Positions 44,402 through 57,734 of a stretch of DNA of 64,000 nt are shown in pieces. Source of the stretch: Lytechinus variegatus (lineage: Eukaryota > Echinodermata > Echinoidea > Temnopleuroida > Toxopneustidae); NCBI RefSeq assembly GCF_018143015.1, contig NC_054756.1, positions 23,111,440-23,175,439 on the forward strand, in the 5' to 3' direction. Position 1 is the stretch's first letter; every line of letters begins with the position of its first letter. Below the pieces are notes generated by a model. The model saw only the letters and a list, made by a program, of their open reading frames with translations. It made no database searches and had not been told where the DNA came from. Position numbers and translations under genes: made by a program.

Positions 44402-44546
44402 GGCCCCGTTTCAGAAAGAGTTGCAATCAATCGCAACTCTAAAAATCATGCGCAACTTGATTTTCAACCAATCAACAGCGCGCATTTGGGACTTGTGTTT
44501 GAATTTTTGACTTGCGTTTAAACGCACCTCTTTCTGCAACAGGCCC
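44402..44546. mobile_element. MITE with CCGTTTCAGAAAGAG ends
   Basis: GGCCCCGTTTCAGAAAGAGT and the complement of CTCTTTCTGCAACAGGCCC, flanked by CAG (left) and CTG (right). Related to 7219-7349 (shared GCGTTTAAACGC and CAACCAATCAAC words). Confidence 0.7.
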
Positions 44547-44724
44547 CTGTTTAGATTGATCTGAATGATATTGAGACTATGGATTTCAATCAATGTCATT
44601 ATACACATTATGTTCCTTTGGAAACAAAATGGAGCACACTCTATTTGTCGAGGCAATGATGGCATAGCTGGCTTTCCATAGTTTTGATTTATCTATTGCA
44701 AGTTTTTTGTCAGATGGGACCCTG

Positions 44725-44901
44725 GGGGCCGTTTCATAAAGCTGTTTGTATGTTAAGAGTGACTTTAAGAACAAATGGTGATCCTATCTTGTGGTAAATG
44801 ATATTCACCTTTAAATGTTCATTGGTAATTACTTAACGCATAAGAAAGATTCACCAGTCGTTCTTAAAGTCGCTCTTAGCTTTACAGTTTTATGTAACAT
44901 C
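44725..44901. mobile_element. MITE with GCCGTTTCATAAAGC end
   Basis: GGGGCCGTTTCATAAAGCTG, then TTAAGAGTGACTTTAAGAAC, mirrored by TCGTTCTTAAAGTCGCTCTT and a diverged right end. Flanks CTG and CAG. A copy is at 48144-48297. Confidence 0.65.
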
Positions 44902-45342
44902 CAGCGGTTGGGTGTTTGCATAATGTAGTTTGTATTAAGTTAAGCAACTCACTCTATGGATGACCGGGACTCTTTCTGAGAAACCATAAATCAACACTGA
45001 TGGAAATCTATTGTATATCATTTACCACATGAATGGCCAATGGGTCACCAGCCGTTGGTATAGTCTTCTGTAAACTTTTATTCCGAACAGAATTTATCAA
45101 ATTGACTGGAATTTTGATTTCAGTATTCATACTACCATCGGGATGATTGGAAAGATTTCATAGGTTGAAATGTTCATATCAAATGCTATTGCAATTTCTT
45201 TTAATATGGGACCGCAACAGATCGTGTTTTGTGTGTGCCGGGTTTTAGCCTTGAGGCCTCAAGTCCTTGATCCAGGTCAATATGGCCTTGGTCTTGGCCT
45301 TAACCTTGTCTTTCTAGTCTTCCATACAATGAACTCTTATAA

Positions 45343-45740
45343 CAGGTGCGGATCCAGCTGGATTAGACACAATAGTTATGACAGGAAGAGTATTGTGCAA
45401 AAAACAATATGGCAGCCAGGGCTTCACACGAACCATTTTGTTCTACTGGTCTGACCTGATCATGTCAGACCAGTTGATTTGTTTTTCAATTGTTTTACTG
45501 GTCCCCCCAAATAACGAAAAAAATATTAAGACTCTAGTTTCATTTGCTGTCCTTTAGTGCCTATTGTTGAACCCCCCCCCCCCCCTGGTCCCCCAAAATA
45601 CCGAAAAAATATTTAAAAAGACTCTAGTTTCATTTGCTGTCCTTTATTGCCTATTGTTGAACACCCCCCCCCCCTCGTGATGCATGCTGAATATGGCTCC
45701 CGATATGTTTCTGTGTCTAATGCGGATGGATCTGCACCTG
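45343..45740. mobile_element. element with CAGGTGCGGATCC ends
   Basis: CAGGTGCGGATCCAGCTGGA and the complement of GCGGATGGATCTGCACCTG, continuing ATTAGACAC / GTGTCTAAT. Contains a ~88-bp tandem duplication with C-runs (45498-45675; TTTCATTTGCTGTCCTTTA in each). A related end is at about 34676-34720. Confidence 0.6.
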
Positions 45741-46344
45741 ATTTATAGTCCTTTGAATACTCTGGAGTTAAAATTTATAGCTATGTATAATAGCAATCCT
45801 CCCTGTTTGTCGTAGAAATCATGATTGGCAACATAAAGAAGTTAAAATTTGGCCTTTACTGTGACCAATCGAATTGTAATTACCCATAATATTCTATTCT
45901 TAAAATATGGTTATTTTACAATGTTTATTCCTAGGGGTTTAATACCTGTCTAAAATAGTAGAAATTACTAATGAGTAAAATTAGAATTACAAGCATTTTA
46001 TTGAAAAAAAAATTCATTTCATAATCAAGCTTGCATAAATCATGGATCAGACAATTTTTGTAATTAATGTGACAGACAACAAAATATGGTCGAAGTTGGG
46101 CAACAAATGTCCAAAATCTCTCCTTTCTGATCAGGTTCATAGTTATGTATTCCAAACCAAAGAAACACTCAGGACTCTGCATATACTTATTGTGTATAGC
46201 ACAAAATTTATATAACCATAATTTATAAATGAACTCTATGCAAATGACTAAGCAATATGAATATTATTTGCTGTAATAAATTTAAAAAAATTATGTTTCA
46301 TGAATCCATATTTCTAGCATTAGATTGTGTTAAATCACCTCCAG

Positions 46345-46504
46345 GGCTCTGTAACACGAAGATTAGCGATCAATCGCTCGCTAAATGAACTGACCAATCA
46401 ATATCAATGTTCAATGCGCATTAAATTTAAAATGCTGACCAGGGACCAATCAGGGGTGTTCTTCCATATTCGCAATTCATCGCAAACCTTTGTGTTACAG
46501 AGCC
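46345..46504. mobile_element. MITE with GGCTCTGTAACACGAAG ends
   Basis: Inverted ends GGCTCTGTAACACGAAG and the complement of CTTTGTGTTACAGAGCC, with CAG on both sides (46342-46344 and 46505-46507). Same family as 6659-6814. Confidence 0.75.
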
Positions 46505-47015
46505 CAGATATGGTACTCTTTGTAAGATCGGGCCCTGAGGTCTATTTTATATTAAAGGAACTTTTTCATTACATTCATCATCATGGAAATCTGAATTTGG
46601 CTGCTGAGCCCAGTACCATGGTAATTGCTATGATGGAAAAATTATCATAAATTTGACATAGAGAGGATAACCAAATGATTGAGTGGTATTTCTGACAATC
46701 TCAAGACCATGTACATGGTAAAAAGATTCTAATATGTAATCAGTTCCCCATGATCTAGCTTAAAATTATCAAAAACAAGAAATTCTAGACAAAGAACGAA
46801 ATAACAGCCAAGTTCCAGAGTGCTTTGCAAAGGTTTTCTGTACATGGCATCGTTTGTTCCCCATCGGGTGGTGGTATTTTTTTGTGGGATTATTACCACT
46901 GACCTTTTGTTTTCAATCTCAAAATAATACCATAAGGCATTGCTTCAGTTGCAAAGAGCAGTTCAACTACATATAATCAGTTCATCTTTAATTCTCCTGT
47001 AACGCTCTGTTCATA

Positions 47016-50000
47016 TCACGTAAGTCCTGCTAAAATTTTCTCTCTCTCCTCTGGACCTGGAAGCACCGGTATGATTCCGTCTTTCCTTCTCTGTTTCATA
47101 ATTTTGCCCTGAAAAGAATTTAAAAGTGCAAAAATTTAAATCAGCATAAGTAAAGCAAGTGATTTTTCCCCGGGGGTTAAACATCATTTCTTGTTACTGC
47201 AATTGTTCATGTTTTAGTTTGAAGAATTGGGATTTGGTTTGGTTTGGATTGCATTTCAGAGAAGTTTTTCACATGTGATAATACCATTGATCACCAAAAC
47301 AGAAAATGAAAAGGTTCTGGTTTCATAAAATGATTTCTCATTCTGTATTGGAAGCATGTAAATCAGATTGCCTCCCCTGGCTCCGACACCTAATGTTACA
47401 TTACTAAAATCAGAACTTAAGTAGAGTAAAAAGACAAAACCATTTTGAGGAGCCACATAAAGTGTATAGGGAAAAATTTCTAGAAAGATGTGAGCAAGCA
47501 ACATAAGCGAGCAAAAAAAATATAACTTTGTGACAAATTGTTACAAAATATTAAGAAAAAGTATCTTTCACAAATTTTGTCCACAGCTTTTTTTTTCTAC
47601 TCCTTTTTCTTTTTGGTCACGTTAAAACAAAACAAAATATGGGGGAGGTGCATGCCCCCTTCCTCTAAAATGCTACATGTATCAATGGTACTATGAACAG
47701 CTCAAAAACTTGTGAGATTAATCCCAAAACAGGGTTCAAGTGGTGCTCTAACATTCAGTGGTTTCCCATATACAATGCATTTTAGAGATCCACTTTACAA
47801 CTTTGGTCTCATCAGGTCCAACATGTACACCAGAGCTATGGCATAAGATGAACTCTGATTCTTTGTAGATTTTGGTCAAATCATCACTAATATTTTTTCT
47901 CTTACATCTGTACTTTTCTGATTTTACTATTAACTTGGCATCAGCATGAACTTCTCCTTCAAGCCCTTACCCAAAAGTTCTTGCAATTCTTATAGTTGGC
48001 AAAGTATCCTTTACATCTCTCACGGTCAAAGTTATAATCATGAAGGCACTGGTACGATGCGTTTGCTTCCTGAAAAAAAAGGGAAATAGAAAAGATCAAT
48101 GATATTTCTCTGCTAAAGAACAAACAAAATTTCTACAATACTGGGGGCAGTTTCATAAAGCTGATCTTAAGAGTGACTTTAAGAACGACTGGTGAACCCT
48201 TCTTACGCACTGAACTATTGCCAATTCAATATACCATTTACCACAAGAAAGGATCACCAGTCGTTAAAAAGTGGCTCTTAACTTACAAACAGATCACAAA
48301 ATGCACATAGATCTAGATCAAACTAGTCCAAGTCTTAACAGCTCGGCTCACCTTACTCACTGACTTAATTCAAACAGAGACCGAAGTTCTAACACGATCT
48401 GTACAGGGACTCAATGGCCATTATACAAATAATGCATGCAGCCGACTGAGCTGAGTGCGTTAGTGGAAATGCACAGCACGCGAGGTTTCTTTAGATAGGT
48501 GCTGCACTGTGCACCAGCCACTGGCTGCGAGTGCCCAGTGTGCACCATCTGAAGAAACAGAGCTCTCTCTCTGCATTTACTTTTATGCACGACAGAGCAA
48601 GTGCATTATCTCTGTTATAATAAAATAGCGACACAGCTACAAATTCTTAAAAAGTTAGGCCTACAGTAGTTTTGTTGGACTTCTCCCAGGACTTCTACTG
48701 CACTGGCCTACTTGAGTTGAGCGTGCACAATGTCAATTTTCGTTGCACACCTTTCCTTTTGCACTGCCGAGCATGCACAAAAAAAGTTGGATGTCATGTG
48801 ATGCATATTGGCCAAACGCGATGCTTTAAAGGGGAATGAAACCTTTGGAACAAATAGGCTTGTGTAGAAACAGAAAAATCAAAGAATAAGAATAAAGAAA
48901 GTTTGAGAAAAATCGGACAAATAATGAGAAAGTTATGAGCATTTGAATATTGCAATCACTATTGCTATGGAGATCCTCCTATTGGCAATGCGACAAGGAT
49001 GTGTGATGTCACTGATGAACAACTTTACCTTTGGTGGACTATAAAATACCCTCAAAATGTCTCTGCTTTTTCTTATGATGATACAAACTCTTTATCCATG
49101 ATGTATCCTTAAAAAATATGTATTACATGCCCTCATGTAGAAAGAACACATGATCTATGGATAGATGTGATAAAAGAGGCAATTCAAGGGAAATATATAC
49201 TAAAGTAATGGGGAGAGTTGTTCACAAGTGACATCATACATCTATGTCGCATTGCAAATTTGCTATCTCCATAGCATTAGTGATCGCAATATTCAAATGC
49301 TCATAACTTTCTCATTATTTGTCCGATTTTTCTCAAACTTTTGTTGATCTGTTTCTTTGATTTTTCTGTTTTCACACAAGCTATCTTGTTCCAATGGTTT
49401 CATTCTCCTTTAAATCGAAGCGAATACACCTAATTCTATTTGATAAATTACTACTAAGTTCGGATAAACCAGGGAGTGGGAGTTGCACGACACTCGACAG
49501 CAGAAGTAAGTCACTGTTTTTCCTTCCCCGTTTTGGTGCATTTCAGGCCAAAACAGAATAGAATATCTTTAATTTTATTTTGGTCCAGTTCTTTTCTTAT
49601 CATTTTATGAAATAAAGACAAAATTCGTGGGGGGATTTTGCATTGTTAATCCCCAAAGCCAAAGGCCAAACGACAACGTTCATCACTTCATGGCAGTAGC
49701 ATAATCGGCATCGCGGGTCGTCTGCGTACGACTACGAGGTCGAGGAGAAATTTTTTTTAAAATGATAAAAAACTCCTCGAATCAGACCGCTGCCAGCAGG
49801 CAAAGCCACACACATGACACACAGCACAGGCATGACAATTGACAGGTTCCATTTTATTATCATTCATTATTTTTTCAAATTCAAAGTCACCACTGATTAA
49901 AATTAAATATCCAGTCAGTGTCCATCATTGTCAAATTTTAAAAAACTGACAAACTTACAGTCAAACAGGGATTACTGTCTCCATCAGTCCATCGCCTTTG

Positions 50001-50066
50001 TTTTGTAAACGGCTGTGTCTTCTTTTGAATTTGGCTCGGAATCGCAACAGGATCTCCCGTTTCCAT
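47016..50066 (-). CDS. CHCHD7: twin-CX9C protein, CHCHD7/COX23-like
   Basis: Small mitochondrial intermembrane-space protein; the yeast relative Cox23 acts in cytochrome c oxidase assembly, and import is by Mia40 oxidative folding. Three minus-strand exons, all phase 0: 50066-49959, 48069-47971, 47108-47016; 99 residues. The coiled-coil-helix-coiled-coil-helix pattern is visible as C34-x9-C44 and C55-x9-C65. The stretches NPCLT, YNFDRERCKGYFANYKNCKN and MKQRRKDGIIP correspond to human CHCHD7 NPCLSESD, NNYDRERCSTYFLRYKNC and VMQRRKNGVKP. A roughly 25-residue N-terminal extension (METGDPVAIPSQIQKK) is longer than human. The start is chosen because it is the only in-frame ATG before the first motif and has A at -3. 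It converges on SRD5A. Intron 1 contains two MITEs. Confidence 0.93.
48144..48297. mobile_element. MITE with CAGTTTCATAAAGCTGATC end
   Basis: Shares GGGGCAGTTTCATAAAGCTG, AAGAGTGACTTTAAGAACGA and a mirrored AGTCGTTAAAAAGTGGCTC with 44725-44901. CTG precedes the left end. CHCHD7 intron 1. Confidence 0.6.
48826..49413. mobile_element. palindromic TTAA MITE, family B, complete
   Basis: TTAA borders. Ends AAAGGGGAATGAAACC and the complement of GGTTTCATTCTCCTTT. Long inverted arms (CATTTGAATATTGCAATCAC / GTGATCGCAATATTCAAATG). CHCHD7 intron 1. Confidence 0.82.
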
Positions 50067-51655
50067 TTTCACTTTTTTCAGAATGGAAGAAAATGTTAAA
50101 TACCGGTACGTGGGACTACGGAGAAATTATAGTAACGCATGTAATGTGGAGTTCTCGTTTTCCCACGGCCCTGGCCGATCAGTTTGTTTGGATAAACCCA
50201 TGACCCTTGTAGGGGGAATAAAAATAATGATTTATTTATCTAGTGTACTGATTTATTAGCTGATGAACCAAAAGTTCATGAAATATTAGATATTTGATTT
50301 ACTTACATAAATATTTTTTTCTGATTTCTCAGTATCGTTTATATTGATTAAAAAAAGGTGTAAAGTAAATACGTACACCTATAATTGTTAATGGACTATT
50401 CCAAATTCCCGGTACCCAAAATGCATTAGAACTTGGACTGTCAACATGGCTGACGGAATCGCGAAAATTACAGATGACGAGAATAATCAATGAAAGACGA
50501 TTTTGTGATTTGTAGGTGCCAAGGAGCTCAACTAGTGAGTGGGTTGAGTAAAGGCTTGGGCCAAGGTATGGATCCAATCAATTCCTAAACGTTTTCCCCT
50601 CTCGATGTCATGTTAGAGTTATTATTTCTTACCGATATGAATATTGTTCCCACCCAGTTTATGTGTGCACTGCATGTGAATGAATGAACGTTGAATTGCC
50701 AATGACAAGTGACAGAAGCAGACCGAGCTGAGTGAGTGTGCATGTGCATGATCAATTCATGGTGAGTGAGATGGGTTGAGCTCGAGCTCGACAATCCAGG
50801 AGCCGGTCGAGTGTACCGGCAATTGACATCCAAATTGTTGGGCTTCACAACTAAATACAGACAGTTTTTGGCTCACAAATTGAGTGACATTTTAATGATT
50901 GACAATATTTTTCATTTTTCTGATGATAAATTTGCGGCGCTGCACTGCAGTTTCACCATCATATGTCAGTCACTCCGGCTGACTTCCTTCGCCGCTTTGG
51001 GATGATTTCCTCACCAAAATTAAAAAGAATATAATATACCCAGTTGTTTTGTGTCCGGACAATGAATTTTAGACAGACATTTTGAAAAATTCAATGGCAG
51101 TTTCATTGATTTTTAGTACAAAATGTTAGGCAATTATTAGAGAACAAAATAGAAGATACAATTGATATTATTATTAAACTTTTCAAGACATGAAAGACGG
51201 CTTCAAAAATGTGGAGACCTGACCACCCCCCAATCGTATTGTTTACAAATTTCACAGCCAGTCTCGATTCCTCAATCTTTTTCAAGGTCAATATGCACAC
51301 TGCTTTTTCAGTAGACAGGAATAACCGTCGTTTCTGGGGATTTATTCAACAATTTCTGACATTTTACTGTAATCCCCATTTACCGACGGCAATGTGTCAG
51401 TACGAGTCTTCATGTGTAATCTGGTCCGACAATTCGGCGGACGGGTTTTGTCCAGATTTTTTACTTCTTTTAGATTCTAAATGACATTATATTATCTTGG
51501 ACGAAGGTCCACTATTTTCGTTAGACTCTAATCTTTCTATTGATACTATATACATTATTTATTATTTCGAAAATATACGTTACCGATGAGTTATTCCCCG
51601 GGTTATTCCTTATTTTTTGACTTTCTGCCGGAGAGGAAAATATGGCAGCCGTCAA
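50067..51655. other. upstream of CHCHD7: promoter expected, no further gene seen
   Basis: The CHCHD7 5' UTR and promoter should lie just above 50066. Several ORFs of 60-90 codons occur on both strands, but none shows protein-family signatures or coherent splice partners. Confidence 0.4.
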
Positions 51656-51659
51656 CGAG

Positions 51660-52170
51660 TTGTGCTTGTATCAAGGCTTTCCGATTAAATTTTCGATATC
51701 TTGGCCAATCAATGCGAGCGACAAGTTCCGAACGCACGCACATCAATATGTCCAAGCGCAAAGCAGCGGCACAAATCGCGATAGGTAGCGACTGGTAAAT
51801 ACGTCTGTAATGATGATGACGTCATCCAAGATGGCAACTTACGTTAACCAACGAAAGGATCGAAGATGACGATGTTTCGATCATCATTTCAAGAGAATTA
51901 GCGGTAACTGAGGTCTAAGGTACGATATTTCTGAATTTTAAACATTTTTTCGTAAATATGGACGTGATTTATTTTTCATAATATGACATTTTATGTACAA
52001 AAAACGATCGGAAAATCGGGTTTCCGCTGTTAAATCTAACGTTACTGCTAAAATACGTTGTCTGTACGTACGGGCCTCCAAGCTTTTCAGTCTATGTATT
52101 GGTGAGTGAGCCAACGCAGTTCAGCGGAACAACCAAAATACAGAGACTGAAGCTTTTGGTCTACTTTTTC
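51660..52170. repeat. dispersed repeat, inverted relative of 22775-23345
   Basis: Carries the complements of the same words in reverse order (AATGCGAGCGACAAGTTCCG, GACGTCATCCAAGATGGCAA, CATAATATGACATTTTATGT, CCAAAATACAGAGACTGAAG). Divergence is moderate, with small indels. Confidence 0.65.
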
Positions 52171-52190
52171 AGATACTCCAATAGTTTTTG

Positions 52191-54090
52191 GCTTCGATCT
52201 CGTCATTCAAAATTCTCCGACATCGCTTCGCTGTGGACTTAGTTAGAGACCATAATCATGCAAACTAATGGGTGGGCTGTGGCAGCCAGATTTTTTGGTC
52301 ACTATTTTCAATCCATATCAAAACTATGGCAAAGCCACGCATTGCTCTTAAGCAAAACAATGTCTGAATGAGAATTTGACATGTCAATGACCTCAAGATC
52401 CAACCAAAATACCATGAACGGCCGTTTCCAATAGCGATATTGAGAAAAACAGTGGGCATTTTGACCTTGATATGTGATTGAGAGACTTGCTATGACACTT
52501 GCAAACAATTACTGGTGCGTAAATTCAAACAAAGTCGCCTATTTCGAGAAACTGCATTAGCACCAACTTTGCATGATAAACGCGTGAAAGATGTTAAAAT
52601 GGGGCGCTATAAACTTTCGCATTGGGGCTTGCTGGTACAGTTCGCTTACTAATTTGTTACTTTACCAGGTGGTCTAGCTGTGCTGATGTGGTACAGGACT
52701 GAGACTGAGTGGTGCACAAGTGCATTGCATTATTATCGCCATAAATGGCCATGAGGTTGCTGTTAATCGGTCGTTATTCTTATTGAGCAGGAGAGGCACA
52801 TGGCAAATATTTATTTTGGATACTCTCTCCAATTAATATGGGCTGAGACAATCTGTGATATTAGCATGATTTAAGACTTGCTTTACATAAGGATTAAAAG
52901 AAGCAAACAGCAAATCAACACAGTCATTCCCTACAAAAAGTTTGCCTCGCTGAAGTAAAAAGGCCAATTGTTTTGTGTGTGGATAACAAAAAGTGGTATG
53001 AAATCAAAAGTAGATGGTGAAGTTTTGAATTCTAAAGACAGTGAAGAGGAGTAATTTTTCATGACAAATTTACTTATGTTTCCCATGTTTTTTTCCCATC
53101 AAGGTATAAATCAAATTCTTGCAAAGTAAATAAAAAAGGGAAAGTGGACCCCAAACTGGAGACTGTCTCTGAAATTAGATCTATCTACAATAGTCTCTTT
53201 TCTTGATACTGAGTAGATCTATACTAAATGGGAGAGAGTCTTCTGGCTTTGTGTCTATCTTTACTGTTGAGCGGGGTCTTTACACTCATCCAATGATAAA
53301 CCTTGCCTTAGCAGCCACTGTGGGGATATACTGCTTGCAATGTTAAGTTTATTTCATAGGGTTGCTGTCTTGTTTTTTGACACTGTGTGAACTTGACTCT
53401 GAATTAAATTGAATTCTTTTAATTATTTTTTTCCGAATTAAAAAAGAGAGTTTGTGGTTTTCCATTTCAGATCAACTAGAGGTTTCAAATTAAATGCTCA
53501 AATTGAAAGTTTTTGAGCACTCTGGTAAATAATAAAAATGATCTCTGGACAAACTTATTCATGAAAACAAATGATAGATGAATTGGACTTATGACAAAAG
53601 TGACAATTTTTTTAGACTTCTTTTAGATTATGTGTTGTATGTTGCATAGATCTAAATTAAATCACATTTTTTAAACCCAATTTTTTTTAAACAATGTGCA
53701 AACATCAAAAATAAAATCCCTTACACTGACATAAATAAACTTTAAAAGTCATACATTTTTCACTACCGGTACTACATGTAAGATAGCTTTTTATTTTATA
53801 CCCCGGTAATTGAATAAAGTCAAAACAGAATTTATAGAAAATATGAATGTTGTGAAGAGGCTGACAGTCTCTGCTGTGTCTGCATCCTCTGATGTAGAGA
53901 GCTCCTACCGACTGGTCCAATCCAGTACCGTCTTGGTACAGCTAAATGCTGCATAGTTGGTGTTCCTATTTTAGAAAACTGCATTTATTTTTTTTTTACT
54001 GTCGCGTTCTGACGCTAAACTGAGTGGATTTTTTAGAATCACAGGTGCTGCATTTCAGAAAAATTAGTTTCAACTCTTGATATCCGGGTA
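52191..54090. other. no recognisable feature
   Basis: AT-rich, with homopolymer runs and a few short ORFs lacking family or splice support. Confidence 0.5.
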
Positions 54091-54096
54091 CCATTT

Positions 54097-55005
54097 TTTG
54101 TCTCACCTGTGAAGCAGAGTGAGACTGCAGGTGCTGCTTTTCCGACTGCGGCGGCGTCAACACCAAATCTTAACCTAAAGTTAAGTTTTTGAAATGACAG
54201 CATAACTTAGAAAGTATATCACTAGTTTATGAAATGTGGCCATAAGGTTAGTCAAGTATTCCTGCCTGAGTTTTGAGTCGAATGACCAAGGTCAAAGGTC
54301 ATTTAGGGTCAATGAACTTTGGCCAAATTGGGGGTTTTTGTTGAATTACCATCATATTCATAACTTTAAAAATTTATGGATCTGATTCATGAAACTTGGA
54401 CATAAGAGTACCCTGGTAATCAAGTACCATTACACATCCTGTGCAAATTTCAGGTCACATGATCAAGGTCAAAGTTCATTTAAGGTCAATGAACTTTGGC
54501 CAATTTGGGGGTATTTGTTGAATTACCATCATAACTTTGAAAGTTTATTGGTCTAGTTCATAAACCTTGGACATAAGAGTAATCAAGTATCACTGAACAT
54601 CCTGTGTGCATTTCAGGTCACATGTCCAAGGTCAAAGGTCAATGAACTTTGGCCAAGTTTGGGGGTATTTGTTGAAGTACCATCATAACTTTGAAAGTTT
54701 ATTGGTCTAGTTCATAAACCTTGGACATAAGAGTAATCAAGTATTACTGAACATCCTGTGCGAGTTTCAGGTCGCATGACCTTTCAAAGTTTATAGTGTA
54801 TAAAATGTGGATGTAGGGGTTATCAAGTATCACTGACAAGTTTTAGGTCAAACAATCAAGGTCGAATGTCAATGAACGTAGTATTGTATCATTATGTATG
54901 AATGGTGTGTTTTGTGAATAATTATTTTACAGTAGCTTTCAAAGTCAGCACTGCTGAGTTTTTCATGTGATGCAGGTGAGACTGCCAGAGGCATTCCACT
55001 TGTTC
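54097..55005. mobile_element. DR1-bearing tandem-unit element, copy 3 (shorter)
   Basis: TGTCTCACCTGTGAAGCAGA at the left and GATGCAGGTGAGACTGCCAG + CATTCCACTTGTT at the right. Tandem units carry AAGGTCAAAGGTCAT (about 54288), AAGGTCAAAGTTCAT (about 54467) and AAGGTCAAAGGTCAA (about 54628). The right part is more degenerate than in copies 1 and 2. Confidence 0.78.
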
Positions 55006-55764
55006 AAAACGCTGTGCTGCACCAGGTCACGCCGTAACTTTGATAACAAAACATTTCTTTTTTTAATTGGATTAATTTTGAAGATACCGTCCTAAATTTG
55101 CAAGAAATTAAGATCCTTTACTCACATTTTTTTATTTATAGTAATTTTCCATGACCCCACTCTTTGAATCTGAACTAAGCTTCACTTTAATAGTGCTCTG
55201 GAAATATGGCACAGATCCCCCAATTTTAAGACAGAAATTAGGATTTTCAGTGCGGATTTTTGATGAGTTAATGTACAGTCAGTGCCCGAGTGTATTCATG
55301 TATACCGTAGCTGCCTGTGTTGCGGTGATAATTGACATTGAGCTGTGTGTTGCGGTGATGATTGACTGAGAGTTGTGCTGTGGCATATGCGTAGGCATAG
55401 CTTAGCTTGAGAAATATTTGACATGTTGACGTTAGCTGTCACGCTCTGATGCTTCCAAATAATATTTCATAAGATATTTTTTTGAGTGAGTTTGAATAAA
55501 AAAGTAATCGTGAAATATCCCCCTGAATACAAAATGTTCTGTTCAAATTTGATAAACTTCATCCCATTCAATTTGATGAACAAAATTGTAAAAGTTAGAG
55601 CGTCCAGTTAATTTAATATATGTACAAAATACTTCATGAAACATTTTGCATATACATGTAGTGATTTTTTGTTGAATGTGCATTTGAACAGAATTCATTG
55701 AAGTACTTTTGTACATGTACATGTATGTCTAAAACAAAAAGGCAGTTTTGAGGACTTTATTCTT

Positions 55765-56020
55765 TTTCCATTTCTATAGCGCAGCTACGATAATTGCATG
55801 TACTGAGCTTGATATCATTACCCTGGCTGTAGCTCTGCTCAGCCGCTGTATAGGCGCTAAAGCATTCAAGGACTAAATTCTGGATACCCATTCACCTTTA
55901 ATACCTGGGTCAAGTGCATTACAATGTGGGTAAATTTCTTGCTGAAGGAAAACATGCCATTTCTGGGATTTGAACCCACGTCCCTCTGATTGAAAGTGGA
56001 GAGTCGTATCTACTACAGTA
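55765..56020 (-). mobile_element. tRNA-derived SINE, degenerate copy
   Basis: Same family as 2022-2293: ATTACCCTGGCTGTAGC, ATACCCATTCACC, TCAAGTGCATTACAATGTGG and a B-box remnant (GGGATTTGAACCCACG on the plus strand). The head region is diverged. Confidence 0.7.
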
Positions 56021-56089
56021 GACGTGACGCCCCCACAATGAATAAACATGTAATCTATGACATGTATGCACCATACATGTACATGTAGA

Positions 56090-57065
56090 TGTCAAAAATT
56101 TTAAGGTTCAAAGGTAAAGGTCACAATAGGCGGTTTCAAACCGCCTCGATCACAAGAATCCCCGTTAAATTACGAGAACTTTTTTAGGCTGAAAAATACC
56201 TGTTAATTATTCCTGCATTCACACCGCCCTGAAACATACCCTTCGGGATAAGTTCCTGAAGTTACGAGCATGCGCAGTATGGTCTGATAAGCAGGCAAGG
56301 CGCGATTTTCACAATCACTAGCCCAGCAGCCACCCACAGCTCCCCGCCCAACGACGACCAACGACACGCTGGGCTAAAAGTTCCCGTAATTTGATTTCAC
56401 ATCGCCAAAATACCTGCGACCTTGAAAAAAATCCCCGCGAAAGTTCTCGTAATTTCGCCAAGTACCTACTATTTAGCGGGTATTTTCTTTCGGGGAGATT
56501 ACGCGTAGTTTGCTTTCACATTACCAAAATACCTGGTATTTTCTGATCGGGGTAAATTTCCCGATCAGAGAATACCTGGAACTGGCGAACTTCGAGGCGG
56601 TCTGAAACCACCTACTGACATATTTTCAGCTACATGTATACCCTTCTGCAGTCCTTGTAAATGCAATAACTTCAGTTTAACTGAACCTACATGTAGGCTC
56701 ATATAATTTAGTGTGTATGATGCTAGCATGGATCCCAGGAAGCCTATTGATTTTGAGGTCCAAAGGTCAAGGTCACACTGAAATGTTTTCGCCTTACCCT
56801 TCTAGTTTAACTTAACTTTGGCTCATATAATTTGGTGTATGATACTAGCATGGATCCCAGGAAGCCTATTGATTTTAGGTCAAAAGGTCAAAGGTCAAGA
56901 TCACAGTGACATTTTTTCATCTTTACCCTTCTGAAGTCCTTGTTAATGCGATAACTTCAACTTAACCTAGGCTCATATATGTAATTTGGTGTGTATGATA
57001 CTAGCATAGATCCCAGCAATTATATTAATTTTGAGGTCAGACAGTCAAAGGTAAAGTTGCCACCT
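56090..57065. repeat. ~150-170-bp tandem repeat (minisatellite), split by a MITE
   Basis: Three to four units share ACCCTTCTGNAGTCCTTG, GGCTCATATAATTT, GTATGATACTAGCATGGATC and AGGTCAAAGGTCAAG. The MITE at 56129-56612 interrupts the first unit. The units again contain AGGTCA half-sites, but otherwise differ from the DR1 elements. Confidence 0.7.
56129..56612. mobile_element. 484-bp palindromic MITE with GGCGGTTTCA ends and TA borders
   Basis: Left TA-GGCGGTTTCAAACCGCC; right complement GGTGGTTTCAGACCGCCTCG. Arms include several GGTATTTT / AAAATACC and CCCCG / CGGGG words. The TA border on each side fits insertion into the tandem repeat. Confidence 0.72.
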
Positions 57066-57734
57066 CCCACTTTTCTTGCTTGACCATTAACTCTATTTTC
57101 CGTGTTATAGGCAGGCGTATTACATGTATGTGCTCACTCTAGCGAAACTCTTCTTCTTTAAATATGTCTTGGTATTAAGGCTGCTACATTAATGTATTAA
57201 AAAGAACATGTTTCAGGGCATAAATTTGCAATTTCCATTCTCGCATGAAAACTTAAGGAAACTGCATGTACGATTGATTTTTCCCGCTGGGAACAGAATA
57301 TTGTTTGCTCTCAGACATACATAGAAATGATTAAAATCCGCACAAACTCCAATAGTGGTCAGGGACTCGGCCAAGCGGCTGGAGGCGATATTATTACCAT
57401 GACGATTTGATCTATGGAAAGCAATGTGACAGCTGCAAATCATACAGGAATGAAAACAGAATATCCTCTGATCAATCAATAATGAACATCGACACAAGAA
57501 TATGAGTGTATTGATTTCTTATTTCGCTCATGGAGTTCAGCGGAAGGGAAAGCAGTTATTTGTGACAAAGTGGTCATGGCCGGAAAATAAAAAAAGGATG
57601 AGAGATTGGATGCGATTATTGTCTGGGTTATGCTGTATACAGTGCATTCTGTACTAAAGACTAACCAAGAATGACAGGATTTTTTTAATTCACCTCATTT
57701 ATTTTTAAAATTCACCTCATTATTGTGTGCAGGT

